DNA of 64,000 nt. It comes from Gillisia marina. GTDB taxonomy: Bacteria; Bacteroidota; Bacteroidia; Flavobacteriales; Flavobacteriaceae. Of the stretch, positions 56,438 to 64,000 are shown in pieces (the first letter of the stretch is position 1; each line of letters begins with the position of its first letter). A program made the position numbers and the translations under genes. Location: assembly GCF_000258765.1 (NCBI RefSeq), contig NZ_AJLT01000019.1:1-64000 (forward strand), in the 5' to 3' direction. The notes under the pieces are model-generated. The model did no database searches. It worked only from the letters and a program-made list of their open reading frames with translations, and was not told the DNA's origin.

Positions 56438-56504
56438 AGTTTTTACTTTTTATAATTTTTCGGAAGTAAGCCATATTTCTTGCTGAAATTTTTTCAGCAT
56501 TAAA

Positions 56505-57854
56505 TTAAGCAGCCTTCAGAATTAATTTTTTACTTAAATAATTGAACCTAAAATACAACATTATAGCCGATGCACTTAAGCCTGCTAATAAACCTAACCA
56601 AATTCCCATACTGCCTAATTCCTCTGCCCTTCCATAAAAAATTGACACGGGGAATCCTATGATCCAGTAGGCAATAAAACAAATAAGTGTGGGAATTTTT
56701 ACATCTTGTAAACCTCTTAATGCTCCAAGAATTACAACTTGCAGGCCGTCACTTAGTTGAAATAAAGCAGCAACCACCAATAGTTGCGCTGCAAGAATAA
56801 TCACATCTACATTGTCTATATAAAATGTTGGCAACCAATCTTTCATTAAAATAAAGAGAATGGCAAAAACAGCTTCAATTAAAAACACCAATAGGAACGT
56901 AGAAAGTGCAATCCTCCTTAGTTCCTTATAATTATGCAGTCCTTTTTGATTCCCAACTCGTATTGTGGCTGTTACTCCAAGTCCAACAGCGATCATAAAG
57001 GTCATAGATGCCAAATTGAGCGCAATTTGATTTGCAGCCTGCGGATTGGTTCCTAACATCCCTGCTAAAAAGATTGTTCCTGTAAAAATTGCTACCTCAA
57101 AGAACATTTGTAAAGCAGTTGGAAAACCTAAGGCTAGGATTCTTTTAAAGATTGCAAGCTTAAAAAATTCATTTTTAGACCAAATGAAATAAGGCTTGAA
57201 TTTCTTTTTCTTTCTCATTACTTCCCACAAGAACCACAACATAAAGAATCTTGAGATCAAAGTTCCTATCGCGGCTCCTTCTAATTCCAATCTTGGGAAG
57301 ATCCATATTCCGTAGATCAATAAGAAATTGAAAATTACATTCACCACATTAGCTATTAAAGTAGCATACATGGCATATTTAGTTTGCGATAAACCATCGG
57401 CAAACTGCTTGTAGGCCTGAAAGATCATTAGCGGAATCATAGAAAAAGCAACGATTTCCAGATAAGGGATAGCTAAAGTAACCACTTCTGGCGGCTGATC
57501 TAAATGATATAAAATAGGTTTAGCTAATAATAGAAGCAGAAATAAAGCAATTCCATTAACAGTACACAACATTACACCATGATGAAAATAGCTCCTTCCT
57601 TTTTCGATATTTCCTGCTCCATCTGCTTCAGCAATCAAGGGAGTTATTGCAAATGAAAAACCAATTCCTAGGGACAAGGCTATAAAAACCAAACTATTTC
57701 CTAAAGACACTGCAGCTAATTGTGCGGCACCCAACTGTCCGATCATTAAATTATCGGCAAGCCCAACCAAAACATGCCCCAATTGTCCCATCATAATAGG
57801 AAAGGCAATGCTTAAATTGTATTTGAACTCTTTAGTGTAGGCTGTTAACTGCAA
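56505..57854 (-). CDS. MATE-family efflux transporter
   Basis: A 449-residue, 12-helix antiporter of the MATE family (NorM-like). MMGQLGHVLVGLADNLMIGQLGAAQLAAVSLGNSL and the mirrored second half are typical. Exports cationic drugs or metabolites using Na+ or H+. The start is TTG (57854), just after a -7 element. No near ATG gives the usual N-terminus (YTKEFKYNLSIAFP). Confidence 0.92.
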   Translation of the reverse strand: MQLTAYTKEFKYNLSIAFPIMMGQLGHVLVGLADNLMIGQLGAAQLAAVSLGNSLVFIALSLGIGFSFAITPLIAEADGAGNIEKGRSYFHHGVMLCTVNGIALFLLLLLAKPILYHLDQPPEVVTLAIPYLEIVAFSMIPLMIFQAYKQFADGLSQTKYAMYATLIANVVNVIFNFLLIYGIWIFPRLELEGAAIGTLISRFFMLWFLWEVMRKKKKFKPYFIWSKNEFFKLAIFKRILALGFPTALQMFFEVAIFTGTIFLAGMLGTNPQAANQIALNLASMTFMIAVGLGVTATIRVGNQKGLHNYKELRRIALSTFLLVFLIEAVFAILFILMKDWLPTFYIDNVDVIILAAQLLVVAALFQLSDGLQVVILGALRGLQDVKIPTLICFIAYWIIGFPVSIFYGRAEELGSMGIWLGLLAGLSASAIMLYFRFNYLSKKLILKAA

Positions 57855-57871
57855 TTTCTGAAATTAAGTGG

Positions 57872-57879
57872 CAAAGATA
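57872..57879 (-). promoter_or_regulatory. predicted -7 element of the MATE gene
   Basis: TATCTTTG on the minus strand, 17 nt upstream of the TTG start codon. Confidence 0.5.
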
Positions 57880-57987
57880 ACAGGATTTGTTTGGGCAAAA
57901 ATCGAATTCCATTTTAATTTTCTAAAAATCAAAACTGATCTTTGTCCTGAAAATTAAAATGGAATTCTAAAGATGAACTACTTTCTG

Positions 57988-59403
57988 CTACAATTTTGAA
58001 ACTCCGGAATTTTTTGAAATTCCGTATTTATCTACTAAGTAAATTAGAGAGGCCATTGTAGCTGCACCCAATTCTAATTCTCGTTTATTTACCTGATCGA
58101 AGGTGTCATTTTCTGAATGATGATGATCGAAATAACGCTGAGAGTCTGGTCTTAGTCCGGCAAGAACAATTTCACCATTTTTCAAGGGACCGATATCTGC
58201 ACCACTACCGTTCATTTCGAAATAATGAATTAAATATGGCTTAAACAAAGGCTTCCATGCCACAATTTGATCAAATTGATCTTGTCTTGCTTCAAAAGAA
58301 AAGCCTCTTGGAGTAAATCCACCGGAATCACTTTCTAAAGCAAAAATGTGATTTTCATTCTTTTCTTTAGCTACTTCAGCATATTTATTACCACCACGCA
58401 AACCATTCTCTTCATTCATAAACAAGACTACACGAATACTTCTTTTTGGCTTAATTCCAGATTCTTTAAACAAGCGTAATACCTCCATTGATTGAACCAC
58501 GCCAGCTCCATCGTCGTGAGAACCATCACCTACATCCCATGAATCCAGATGCCCACCAACCACGATATATTCGTTAGGAAATTGGGAACCTGTGATCTCA
58601 CCAATTACATTATAACTCTGAACATCCGGTAATTGCTCACTATTCAGTTTAAAATATACTTCCGCTTTCTTTTCAATTTTTAAAAGTCCGCTTAAGTATT
58701 CTGCATCATTAGTGCTTATTGCCGCTGCCGGAATTCTTTGAGAAGGTCTTAGCTCTCCATAGCTCATAGTTCCGGTATGAGGGAAATCATCCAGCCTTAA
58801 ATTCATAGACCTTACCAATACTCCTTTTGCACCATATTTTGCAGCTTCTGCCGCTCCGGAATAACGCTGATCTACACAGCCACCATAAGCTTCGAAGGTG
58901 CTTATAAGATCTGCTCGCATTGGCCTGTTATAGAATACTATTTTCCCCTTAATTTGCTCCTCACCATATCTAGCAAGATCTTCAATTCCTTGCACTTCTA
59001 TAACCTGAGCTTTTGCTCCACCCTCTGGGGTAGAAACAGAACCTCCAAGTGCCGTAATATTAATATTTCTAGTACTTCCCGGTGCCGTCTCTATGTAAGC
59101 AAATTCCTTTGCGCCACGTACCCATTTTGGAACCATTACCGGTTGTAACCATACTTTATCTAAACCTAAAGTTTCTAACTCTTTTTTGGTATAATCCACC
59201 GCTCTTTGAGCATTTAAAGATCCTGAAAGCCTCCCTCCAATATCATTGGACAAATGCTCTAACCATTGATACGATTTGCCATTAAGCAAAGACATATCAT
59301 ATAATTTTCTAAGGTTTAAAGAATCTTCCTGAGCATTATTAATTTGTGAAAATGATAGCTGACAACACAAAATGGATAGTCCTACTATAAGTATTTTTCT
59401 CAT
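57988..59403 (-). CDS. M28-family metallopeptidase
   Basis: Secreted or periplasmic zinc aminopeptidase (carboxypeptidase Q-like) of about 471 residues with a signal peptide (to LSFSQ). The zinc ligands are readable: GGHLDSWDVGDGSHDDGAG (His and Asp), FMNEENGLRG (catalytic Glu), ESDSGG (Asp) and YFDHHHSENDTFD (His). It starts at ATG 59403, overlapping the ppk2 stop as ATGA; a second ATG two codons earlier is possible. Confidence 0.93.
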   Translation of the reverse strand: MRKILIVGLSILCCQLSFSQINNAQEDSLNLRKLYDMSLLNGKSYQWLEHLSNDIGGRLSGSLNAQRAVDYTKKELETLGLDKVWLQPVMVPKWVRGAKEFAYIETAPGSTRNINITALGGSVSTPEGGAKAQVIEVQGIEDLARYGEEQIKGKIVFYNRPMRADLISTFEAYGGCVDQRYSGAAEAAKYGAKGVLVRSMNLRLDDFPHTGTMSYGELRPSQRIPAAAISTNDAEYLSGLLKIEKKAEVYFKLNSEQLPDVQSYNVIGEITGSQFPNEYIVVGGHLDSWDVGDGSHDDGAGVVQSMEVLRLFKESGIKPKRSIRVVLFMNEENGLRGGNKYAEVAKEKNENHIFALESDSGGFTPRGFSFEARQDQFDQIVAWKPLFKPYLIHYFEMNGSGADIGPLKNGEIVLAGLRPDSQRYFDHHHSENDTFDQVNKRELELGAATMASLIYLVDKYGISKNSGVSKL

Positions 59404-60320
59404 CGACATAATTTTTTGAATTTTAAAAAGGTAATTATAAGATTTCTTTTTTTTAAGATCTCCCTGTATTCTTCAAGATTATTTTTAATCTCAGGAGACA
59501 ACTCCGGTTCCTGAACATCCTTATATTCTGTAAGCACATCATATAATATTTTAGCGACCAAATAACGTGCCGTGTCCTTATCATCGGCGGGGATTATATA
59601 CCACGGAGCATGAGGTTGGGAAGTCGAATTAATAGCGGTTTCATAAGCAGTTTGATACTCGTCCCATAACGCGCGCTCCTTAAGATCTCCAGGTGAAAAC
59701 TTCCAATTCTTTCCGGGCTTATTCAATCTACGCAACAAGCGTTGTCTTTGTTCTTCTTTTGAAATATGAAGAAAAAACTTAAAGATCAATGTGCCATTTT
59801 CAGAAATATGTTTTTCGAAATCTCTAATGGAATTAAAACGATCTTCCCAAAAGTCTTCATTAATATCTTCTAATTTAGTGACATCAGGTAAATTCTCGCC
59901 AAGAATATATTCCGGGTGTACTCTGGTAACTAATACATTTTCATAATGGGTTCTATTAAATACTCCAAACTTTCCACGGGCAGGCAAGGCAATATAATGC
60001 CTCCATAAAAAATCATGCTTAAGCTCCAAAGATGTTGGCACTTTAAAACTATGAACCACGACTCCTCTGGAATTAAAATCTTTAAACACCTCCCTTATTA
60101 AACTATCCTTTCCAGCAGTATCCATCCCTTGAATGCAAATTAGCACTGCATATTTACTATGAGCATATAATTTATCCTGCCATTTACCAAGTTTTCGTCT
60201 GGTATCTTTCAGGGCATCTTTAACTTTTTTCCCATTGGTTTCCAAGGAGTAGGAAGTTGCTTTGTTTTTTAATTCAATTTCAGAATCTATTCGAAAATGT
60301 TTAAGATCCAATTTATCCAT
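59400..60320 (-). CDS. polyphosphate kinase 2 family protein
   Basis: A 306-residue PPK2 enzyme: Walker A GMDTAGKDS (65-73), the lid GKFGVFNRTHYENVLVTRVHPE, and a Walker B-like TLIFKFFLHISKEEQ. It transfers phosphate between polyphosphate and nucleotides; the class (I, II or III) and nucleotide cannot be fixed from sequence alone, but length and motifs suit a single-domain PPK2. First gene of a pair with the M28 peptidase (ATGA overlap). Confidence 0.92.
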   Translation of the reverse strand: MDKLDLKHFRIDSEIELKNKATSYSLETNGKKVKDALKDTRRKLGKWQDKLYAHSKYAVLICIQGMDTAGKDSLIREVFKDFNSRGVVVHSFKVPTSLELKHDFLWRHYIALPARGKFGVFNRTHYENVLVTRVHPEYILGENLPDVTKLEDINEDFWEDRFNSIRDFEKHISENGTLIFKFFLHISKEEQRQRLLRRLNKPGKNWKFSPGDLKERALWDEYQTAYETAINSTSQPHAPWYIIPADDKDTARYLVAKILYDVLTEYKDVQEPELSPEIKNNLEEYREILKKRNLIITFLKFKKLCR

Positions 60321-60335
60321 ATTCTAAATCGTTGA

Positions 60336-60992
60336 ATGCTAAATATACAATCTTTAAGAAACATATTTTTTTTTATCTTCGCCCTTAAATTCACTAGCTT
60401 GGAAAGAGAAGAGATAATAAAGAATGTTACCACTTTACTAAAGGAAATTCCCAGTTCTATGGATGTGGTGAAGAATGATTCTAAACGCGATCAACGATTC
60501 CAGTATTTGGCAACTCATATGGTTGATAAAGCCCTCGAGAAGGATGCGCTTATTATTAGTGAAAATCAAAAAGGATTTGCTATTCTTTTTAAAACTAATA
60601 AAAAAGAGGAAAACTTCTGGAAAGAATTACCTGAGCAATTAGGTCTTGTTTGGAATGTTACAGGGATAAGAAAGGCTTTAAGTATCCTGAAAACCCAAAA
60701 ACACATTAAAAACCGGCGCCCGCAAGAAGGGGAATATCTATACTGCTGGTTTTGGGGGATTTTAGAAGATTCGCGAGGTGCAGACAAACAGGTAGGGAAA
60801 GAGATGAAAGACGAATTCTATCGCAGAGCAAATCTTTATAATATTCCTTTATATGCTGAAACTAGAATGCGGAAAAACGCACTGGTGTATCAGCGCTTTG
60901 GATTCGAACTTTTTAATGAGTGGCAACATCCAAGTGGAGATACAATGTATTTCTTAAGATACATTCCACAATCACTTAAGGATAAGAAGTAG
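60336..60992 (+). CDS. GNAT-like acyltransferase family protein
   Basis: A protein of about 197-218 residues with a GNAT-like C-terminal part (WFWGILEDSRGADKQVGKEMKDEFYRRANLYNIPLYAETRMRKNALVYQRFGFELFNEW, split here over several strands), typical of N-acyltransferases, with a longer unrelated N-terminus. Two starts are possible: ATG 60336, or TTG 60399 (LEREEIIKNVT), which is favoured because a -7-like TATCTTCG lies at 60374-60381. Substrate unknown. Confidence 0.7.
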   Translation: MLNIQSLRNIFFFIFALKFTSLEREEIIKNVTTLLKEIPSSMDVVKNDSKRDQRFQYLATHMVDKALEKDALIISENQKGFAILFKTNKKEENFWKELPEQLGLVWNVTGIRKALSILKTQKHIKNRRPQEGEYLYCWFWGILEDSRGADKQVGKEMKDEFYRRANLYNIPLYAETRMRKNALVYQRFGFELFNEWQHPSGDTMYFLRYIPQSLKDKK

Positions 60993-61012
60993 TGTCCTTC
61001 TAAACTTTCTTA

Positions 61013-62179
61013 TTAAGATTTACTAGCAAATAGTTTCACGTCTTCTTCGGTCACTTCTGAACCTCCAAGAATAATGAGGCGTTCTACCACATTTCGTAAT
61101 TCTCGAATATTTCCTGTCCAGTCATAATCTTGTAATTGTTTTATAGCATTTTCAGTAAATACCTTCACATTACTTCCATGCTCTTCTGCAATTTTTTCTG
61201 CAAAGAATTTTACCAACAATGGAATGTCCTCTCTACGCTCATTTAAAGGTGGAACCTTAATAAGGATTACCGCCAATCTATGATAAAGATCTTCTCTAAA
61301 TTTTTTGTCTTCAATTTCCTTTTTCAGGTCTTTATTTGTAGCCGCAACAACTCTTACATCCACTTTAATATCCTTATCGCTTCCTACACGAGAGATCTTA
61401 TTTTCCTGCAACGCACGTAACACTTTAGCTTGAGCAGAAAGGCTCATATCTCCTATTTCATCCAAGAAGATGGTTCCCCCATTAGCCGCTTCAAATTTTC
61501 CCGCTCTATCCTTATTTGCTGAAGTAAAAGCACCTTTTACATGCCCAAAAAGTTCACTTTCTATTAATTCTGAAGGAATCGCGGCACAATTTACCTCTAC
61601 CATAGGACCGTTAGAGCGTTCGCTTTTTTGATGAATCCAATGCGCAACCAACTCTTTACCTGTTCCGTTTGGCCCGGTTATGAGTACTCTGGCATCTGTC
61701 TGTGCAACTTTTTCTATAATTTCCTTAATGGAAGAAATTGCAGGAGACTCTCCAATCATCTGGTATTTTTTACCTACTTTCTTTTTAAGTAGTGTATTTT
61801 CTACCAGCAATTCTTTTCGGTCTAGCGCGTTACGAACGGTGTTTAGTAATCTATTAAGGTCTGGTGGCTTCGAAATATAATCGAAAGCTCCCATCCTCAT
61901 CGTATTTACCGCCGTATCTAAATCTCCGTGACCAGAAATCATTACAACCGGCACTTCTGGTTTTATTTTTTTTATGGCTTCTAGCACTTCGACGCCATCC
62001 ATTTTAGGCATCTTAATATCGCATAAAACAAGATCGTATTCTTCATCTTTTATTTTCTCTATTCCAACTAATCCATCTTCAGCTTCTTCCAGTTGATAGG
62101 ACTTGTTTTCTTCAGAAAGAATTTTAACTAAAACCCTACGAATTGCTGCTTCATCTTCTATTACTAAAATCTTCGCCAT
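61013..62179 (-). CDS. sigma-54-dependent response regulator without DNA-binding domain
   Basis: A 388-residue NtrC-type regulator: receiver domain with phosphoacceptor Asp54 (CDIKMPKMDG), then an AAA+ domain with Walker A GPNGTGKE (169-176), the sigma-54 contact loop GAFTSA (216-221; the common form is GAFTGA), Walker B GGTIFLDEIGDM and the arginine-finger region FREDLYHRL. The protein ends at EEDVKLFASKS, so the C-terminal Fis-type HTH is absent. It may act from solution or via a partner. It overlaps the DUF6268 stop as TAATG. Confidence 0.93.
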   Translation of the reverse strand: MAKILVIEDEAAIRRVLVKILSEENKSYQLEEAEDGLVGIEKIKDEEYDLVLCDIKMPKMDGVEVLEAIKKIKPEVPVVMISGHGDLDTAVNTMRMGAFDYISKPPDLNRLLNTVRNALDRKELLVENTLLKKKVGKKYQMIGESPAISSIKEIIEKVAQTDARVLITGPNGTGKELVAHWIHQKSERSNGPMVEVNCAAIPSELIESELFGHVKGAFTSANKDRAGKFEAANGGTIFLDEIGDMSLSAQAKVLRALQENKISRVGSDKDIKVDVRVVAATNKDLKKEIEDKKFREDLYHRLAVILIKVPPLNERREDIPLLVKFFAEKIAEEHGSNVKVFTENAIKQLQDYDWTGNIRELRNVVERLIILGGSEVTEEDVKLFASKS

Positions 62180-63087
62180 TATAATATACTGAATTTAAGA
62201 CCTGTACGGCCATATAAAGAATTTGTGTCGTTTATGGTATAAACCCTATCCTGATTTTCATCTCTCAACCGAATTTTGTTAATAAGACTATGACCACCGT
62301 AAATATAGAAAGAAAAATACTTTGAGAAATTCCATTCGTATCCAATCCCCGATAAAACTGTAGTCATCGAAATGTTTTGAGCCAATCTTTGATCTAAAGA
62401 AGTAGTTGGATTAGTATTAAATTTGTTCTGGACATTGGCATAGAAGCCATCTATTGTTACATAAGCTTGGAGGGCGCTGTTCTCTGTAAAATAATATCTC
62501 AAATTAGATTTTGGAACCCCTAAAGTATAAGACCACTTAGGATCGAATCTTTTATAATAATTAACGATGGGTAATGGAAATTTCACACTTGTAGAGGTGG
62601 AATAACGCAATCCCAAAATTAACCTCCATGATCTTATATCTCCTTCTACTGAATCTCTTGATTTTATGAAGTAAACTGAGCCTGTATATTCAATATCTTC
62701 ATTTTGTAGATCTCCTGTTTCAAAATTTGAGGTTGCGATTGCCTCTACTACTGCTCCAAATCTCCAATCCTCCGTCATTTTGAATGTATACCCCAAATTG
62801 AAGGAGTATGCCTTTAAATTTTCTAAATTTTCAGTTAAAAACGGCGCATCATCTTTATATTGAAAATTCACATTTTCATATTGAATACCCGGTATTAAAT
62901 ACGCTCCACTGTCATTCAACTTAATAGGGAATTTTAAGAAAGATTTAAACCGACTAAAAGAATTATCTGAATTAGACTGAGGGAAATAGGTGTATTCTAC
63001 CCTAACTAGATCGGTTGCCTGACCTTGCATTATGGTAGTTATTCCTATAAAAAATAAGAATAAGAATGCTTTAAGAATTCTCTTCAT
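62179..63087 (-). CDS. DUF6268-like outer-membrane beta-barrel protein
   Basis: An outer-membrane protein of about 302 residues: a signal peptide (MKRILKAFLFLFFIGITTIMQGQ), many amphipathic strands (SAGAYLIPGIQYENVNFQ type repeats, FNLGYTFKMTEDWRFGAVVE) and a C-terminal aromatic/leucine strand (YGRTGLKFSIL). ATG 63087 is preferred over starts upstream that lie inside mscS. It overlaps mscS by 17 bp and the regulator gene by one base, forming an operon of mscS, this gene and a sigma-54 activator. Confidence 0.78.
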   Translation of the reverse strand: MKRILKAFLFLFFIGITTIMQGQATDLVRVEYTYFPQSNSDNSFSRFKSFLKFPIKLNDSGAYLIPGIQYENVNFQYKDDAPFLTENLENLKAYSFNLGYTFKMTEDWRFGAVVEAIATSNFETGDLQNEDIEYTGSVYFIKSRDSVEGDIRSWRLILGLRYSTSTSVKFPLPIVNYYKRFDPKWSYTLGVPKSNLRYYFTENSALQAYVTIDGFYANVQNKFNTNPTTSLDQRLAQNISMTTVLSGIGYEWNFSKYFSFYIYGGHSLINKIRLRDENQDRVYTINDTNSLYGRTGLKFSIL

Positions 63088-64000
63088 TTGCGGGCGGGAT
63101 TGTAGGATTACTTGCATTGGCAGGATAGAACATATGCACATCTCTTTGCGGGAAAGGAATGGTAATACTATTCAATCTGAATTTATGATCTATTTTAAAT
63201 CGCAACTGACTTTTAATTTTTGGATCTACAAAACTATCTGTAACGAAGAAATGTAGAGAAAAAACCAATGCCGAATCGCCAAAATCTTCAAAAAGTACAA
63301 AAGGTTCCGGTTTTTTAACTATTCCTGTTTGCTCTCGCGCACACTCCAATAAAATTGCCTGAACCTTTTCTGTATCGCTTCCGTAGGCAACTCCAACTTT
63401 TACGAATTCTCTGGTAGATCTATGATTTTGAGTGTAATTAAATAAGATCTCGCTTATAAACTTGTGATTAGGGATCACCATTACTTTATCATCCCTAGTT
63501 AACACACGTGTAGTCCTTAATTTAATATCTATCACTCTCCCAACACGTCCTTCCATTTCTACGATATCTCCTACTAAAAGAGATTTGTCTACTATAATAA
63601 AAAGACCCCCGATAATATCCTGAAAAAGTTCCTGCAAGGCTAGTCCTAAACCAACAAATAGTGCCGCAGATGCGGTAAGCAACACGGTAATATTTATTCC
63701 TGCAGAACTTAGGGTTACAATAATTACAATTAAATAAACCAGATACTTTATAAATTTGAAGACACTTATAAACTTAAGCTTATCATTTTCCTCTAACTTT
63801 CTAGTTAAGAAAACTCGAGTTAACCTAAGAGCAATTGTTGTAATAATAAAAGTAAAGATCACCAAAAGAACAATACCTACAGTTATTGTAACACCTTTGG
63901 TATCCTCTCCGGTAAAAGGATAAATAGTAAAATTCAGGAAATCTTGGATTAAACCCCAGATGTCCTTTTCTATTACTTCCTTAACTTTTTCTACATTCCC
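63071..64000 (-). CDS. MscS-family mechanosensitive channel (5' partial)
   Basis: Small-conductance mechanosensitive channel that releases solutes under low osmolarity. Within the window are at least two or three helices (TFIITTIALRLTRVF, FIKYLVYLIVIIVTLSSAGI, TVLLTASAALFVGLGLALQE, the pore helix) and the cytoplasmic cage (GDIVEMEGRVGRVIDIKLRTTRVLTRDDKVMVIPN...). The reading frame stays open to the right edge with no start codon, so the N-terminus lies outside. Confidence 0.92.
   Translation of the reverse strand, partial: GNVEKVKEVIEKDIWGLIQDFLNFTIYPFTGEDTKGVTITVGIVLLVIFTFIITTIALRLTRVFLTRKLEENDKLKFISVFKFIKYLVYLIVIIVTLSSAGINITVLLTASAALFVGLGLALQELFQDIIGGLFIIVDKSLLVGDIVEMEGRVGRVIDIKLRTTRVLTRDDKVMVIPNHKFISEILFNYTQNHRSTREFVKVGVAYGSDTEKVQAILLECAREQTGIVKKPEPFVLFEDFGDSALVFSLHFFVTDSFVDPKIKSQLRFKIDHKFRLNSITIPFPQRDVHMFYPANASNPTIPPANEENS

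Noticed and set aside
1-64000. tRNA, rRNA, IS element, prophage or integrative element
   Set aside because: Spacers were read for cloverleaf-like, transposase and integrase features; none was found. The window looks like stable chromosome.

Overview
The window is a piece of chromosome from a member of the Flavobacteriaceae (Bacteroidota), most likely a marine genus of the Gramella/Salegentibacter/Zunongwangia type; the genus is not resolved. The support is low GC, AT-rich spacers, promoters of the Bacteroidota type (TTTG about 19 nt upstream of TAnnTTTG), almost no Shine-Dalgarno sequences, a TonB-dependent receptor with a carboxypeptidase-regulatory domain, DUF4199/DUF6249/DUF6268 families, and a small ribosomal protein Thx. 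It is core chromosome rather than a mobile island: I see no phage, integrase, transposase, CRISPR, rRNA or tRNA.

Layout. 0-6 kb: aconitase, then a surA-like/ppiC-like/moxR operon. 6-13 kb: small envelope and stress genes, OmpH/Skp, guaB, a flavinylated periplasmic protein with a membrane partner, a porin, HMG-CoA lyase and a LysE exporter. 13-23 kb: pyrD, a TonB receptor, peptidase T, an outer-membrane barrel, a rhodanese pair, and a MarR/nitroreductase/YceI unit whose promoter is overlapped by a 16-bp palindrome. 23-30 kb: a complete trpEGDCFBA operon preceded by a Trp-Trp-Trp leader peptide and attenuator. 30-41 kb: ribosomal protein Thx, a UDG-like protein, pyruvate carboxylase, YaaA, the rluD/PASTA pair divergent from ddl-coaD, DUF4256, and cobalamin adenosyltransferase. 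41-52 kb: secA, two ECF sigma factor units, an M23 peptidase and a DUF4097-like surface protein. 52-64 kb: Ohr, MeaB, a GT39 glycosyltransferase, a PAP2 phosphatase, a MATE exporter, an M28 peptidase, PPK2, and an MscS/DUF6268/sigma-54-activator operon that runs off the right edge.

Three things stand out. (1) The trp leader looks like classical ribosome-mediated attenuation: a 20-codon peptide with three adjacent Trp codons, mutually exclusive antiterminator and terminator pairings, and a consensus promoter that appears to start transcription almost at the leader AUG. (2) Spacers are studded with two families of short palindromic repeats: a REPIN-like family with GTCA...TGAC ends (about 13 loci) and a roughly 90-bp element that in both copies begins right at the stop codon of the upstream gene. 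Three of these repeats sit inside the trp operon. (3) At least nine single-base indels, mostly in poly-A/T runs, break eight otherwise intact and in part essential genes (pyrD, ddl twice, rluD, pyc twice, yaaA, a YdeI-like gene, a DUF6249 gene, a GT39 gene). This is best explained by uncorrected sequencing or assembly error.
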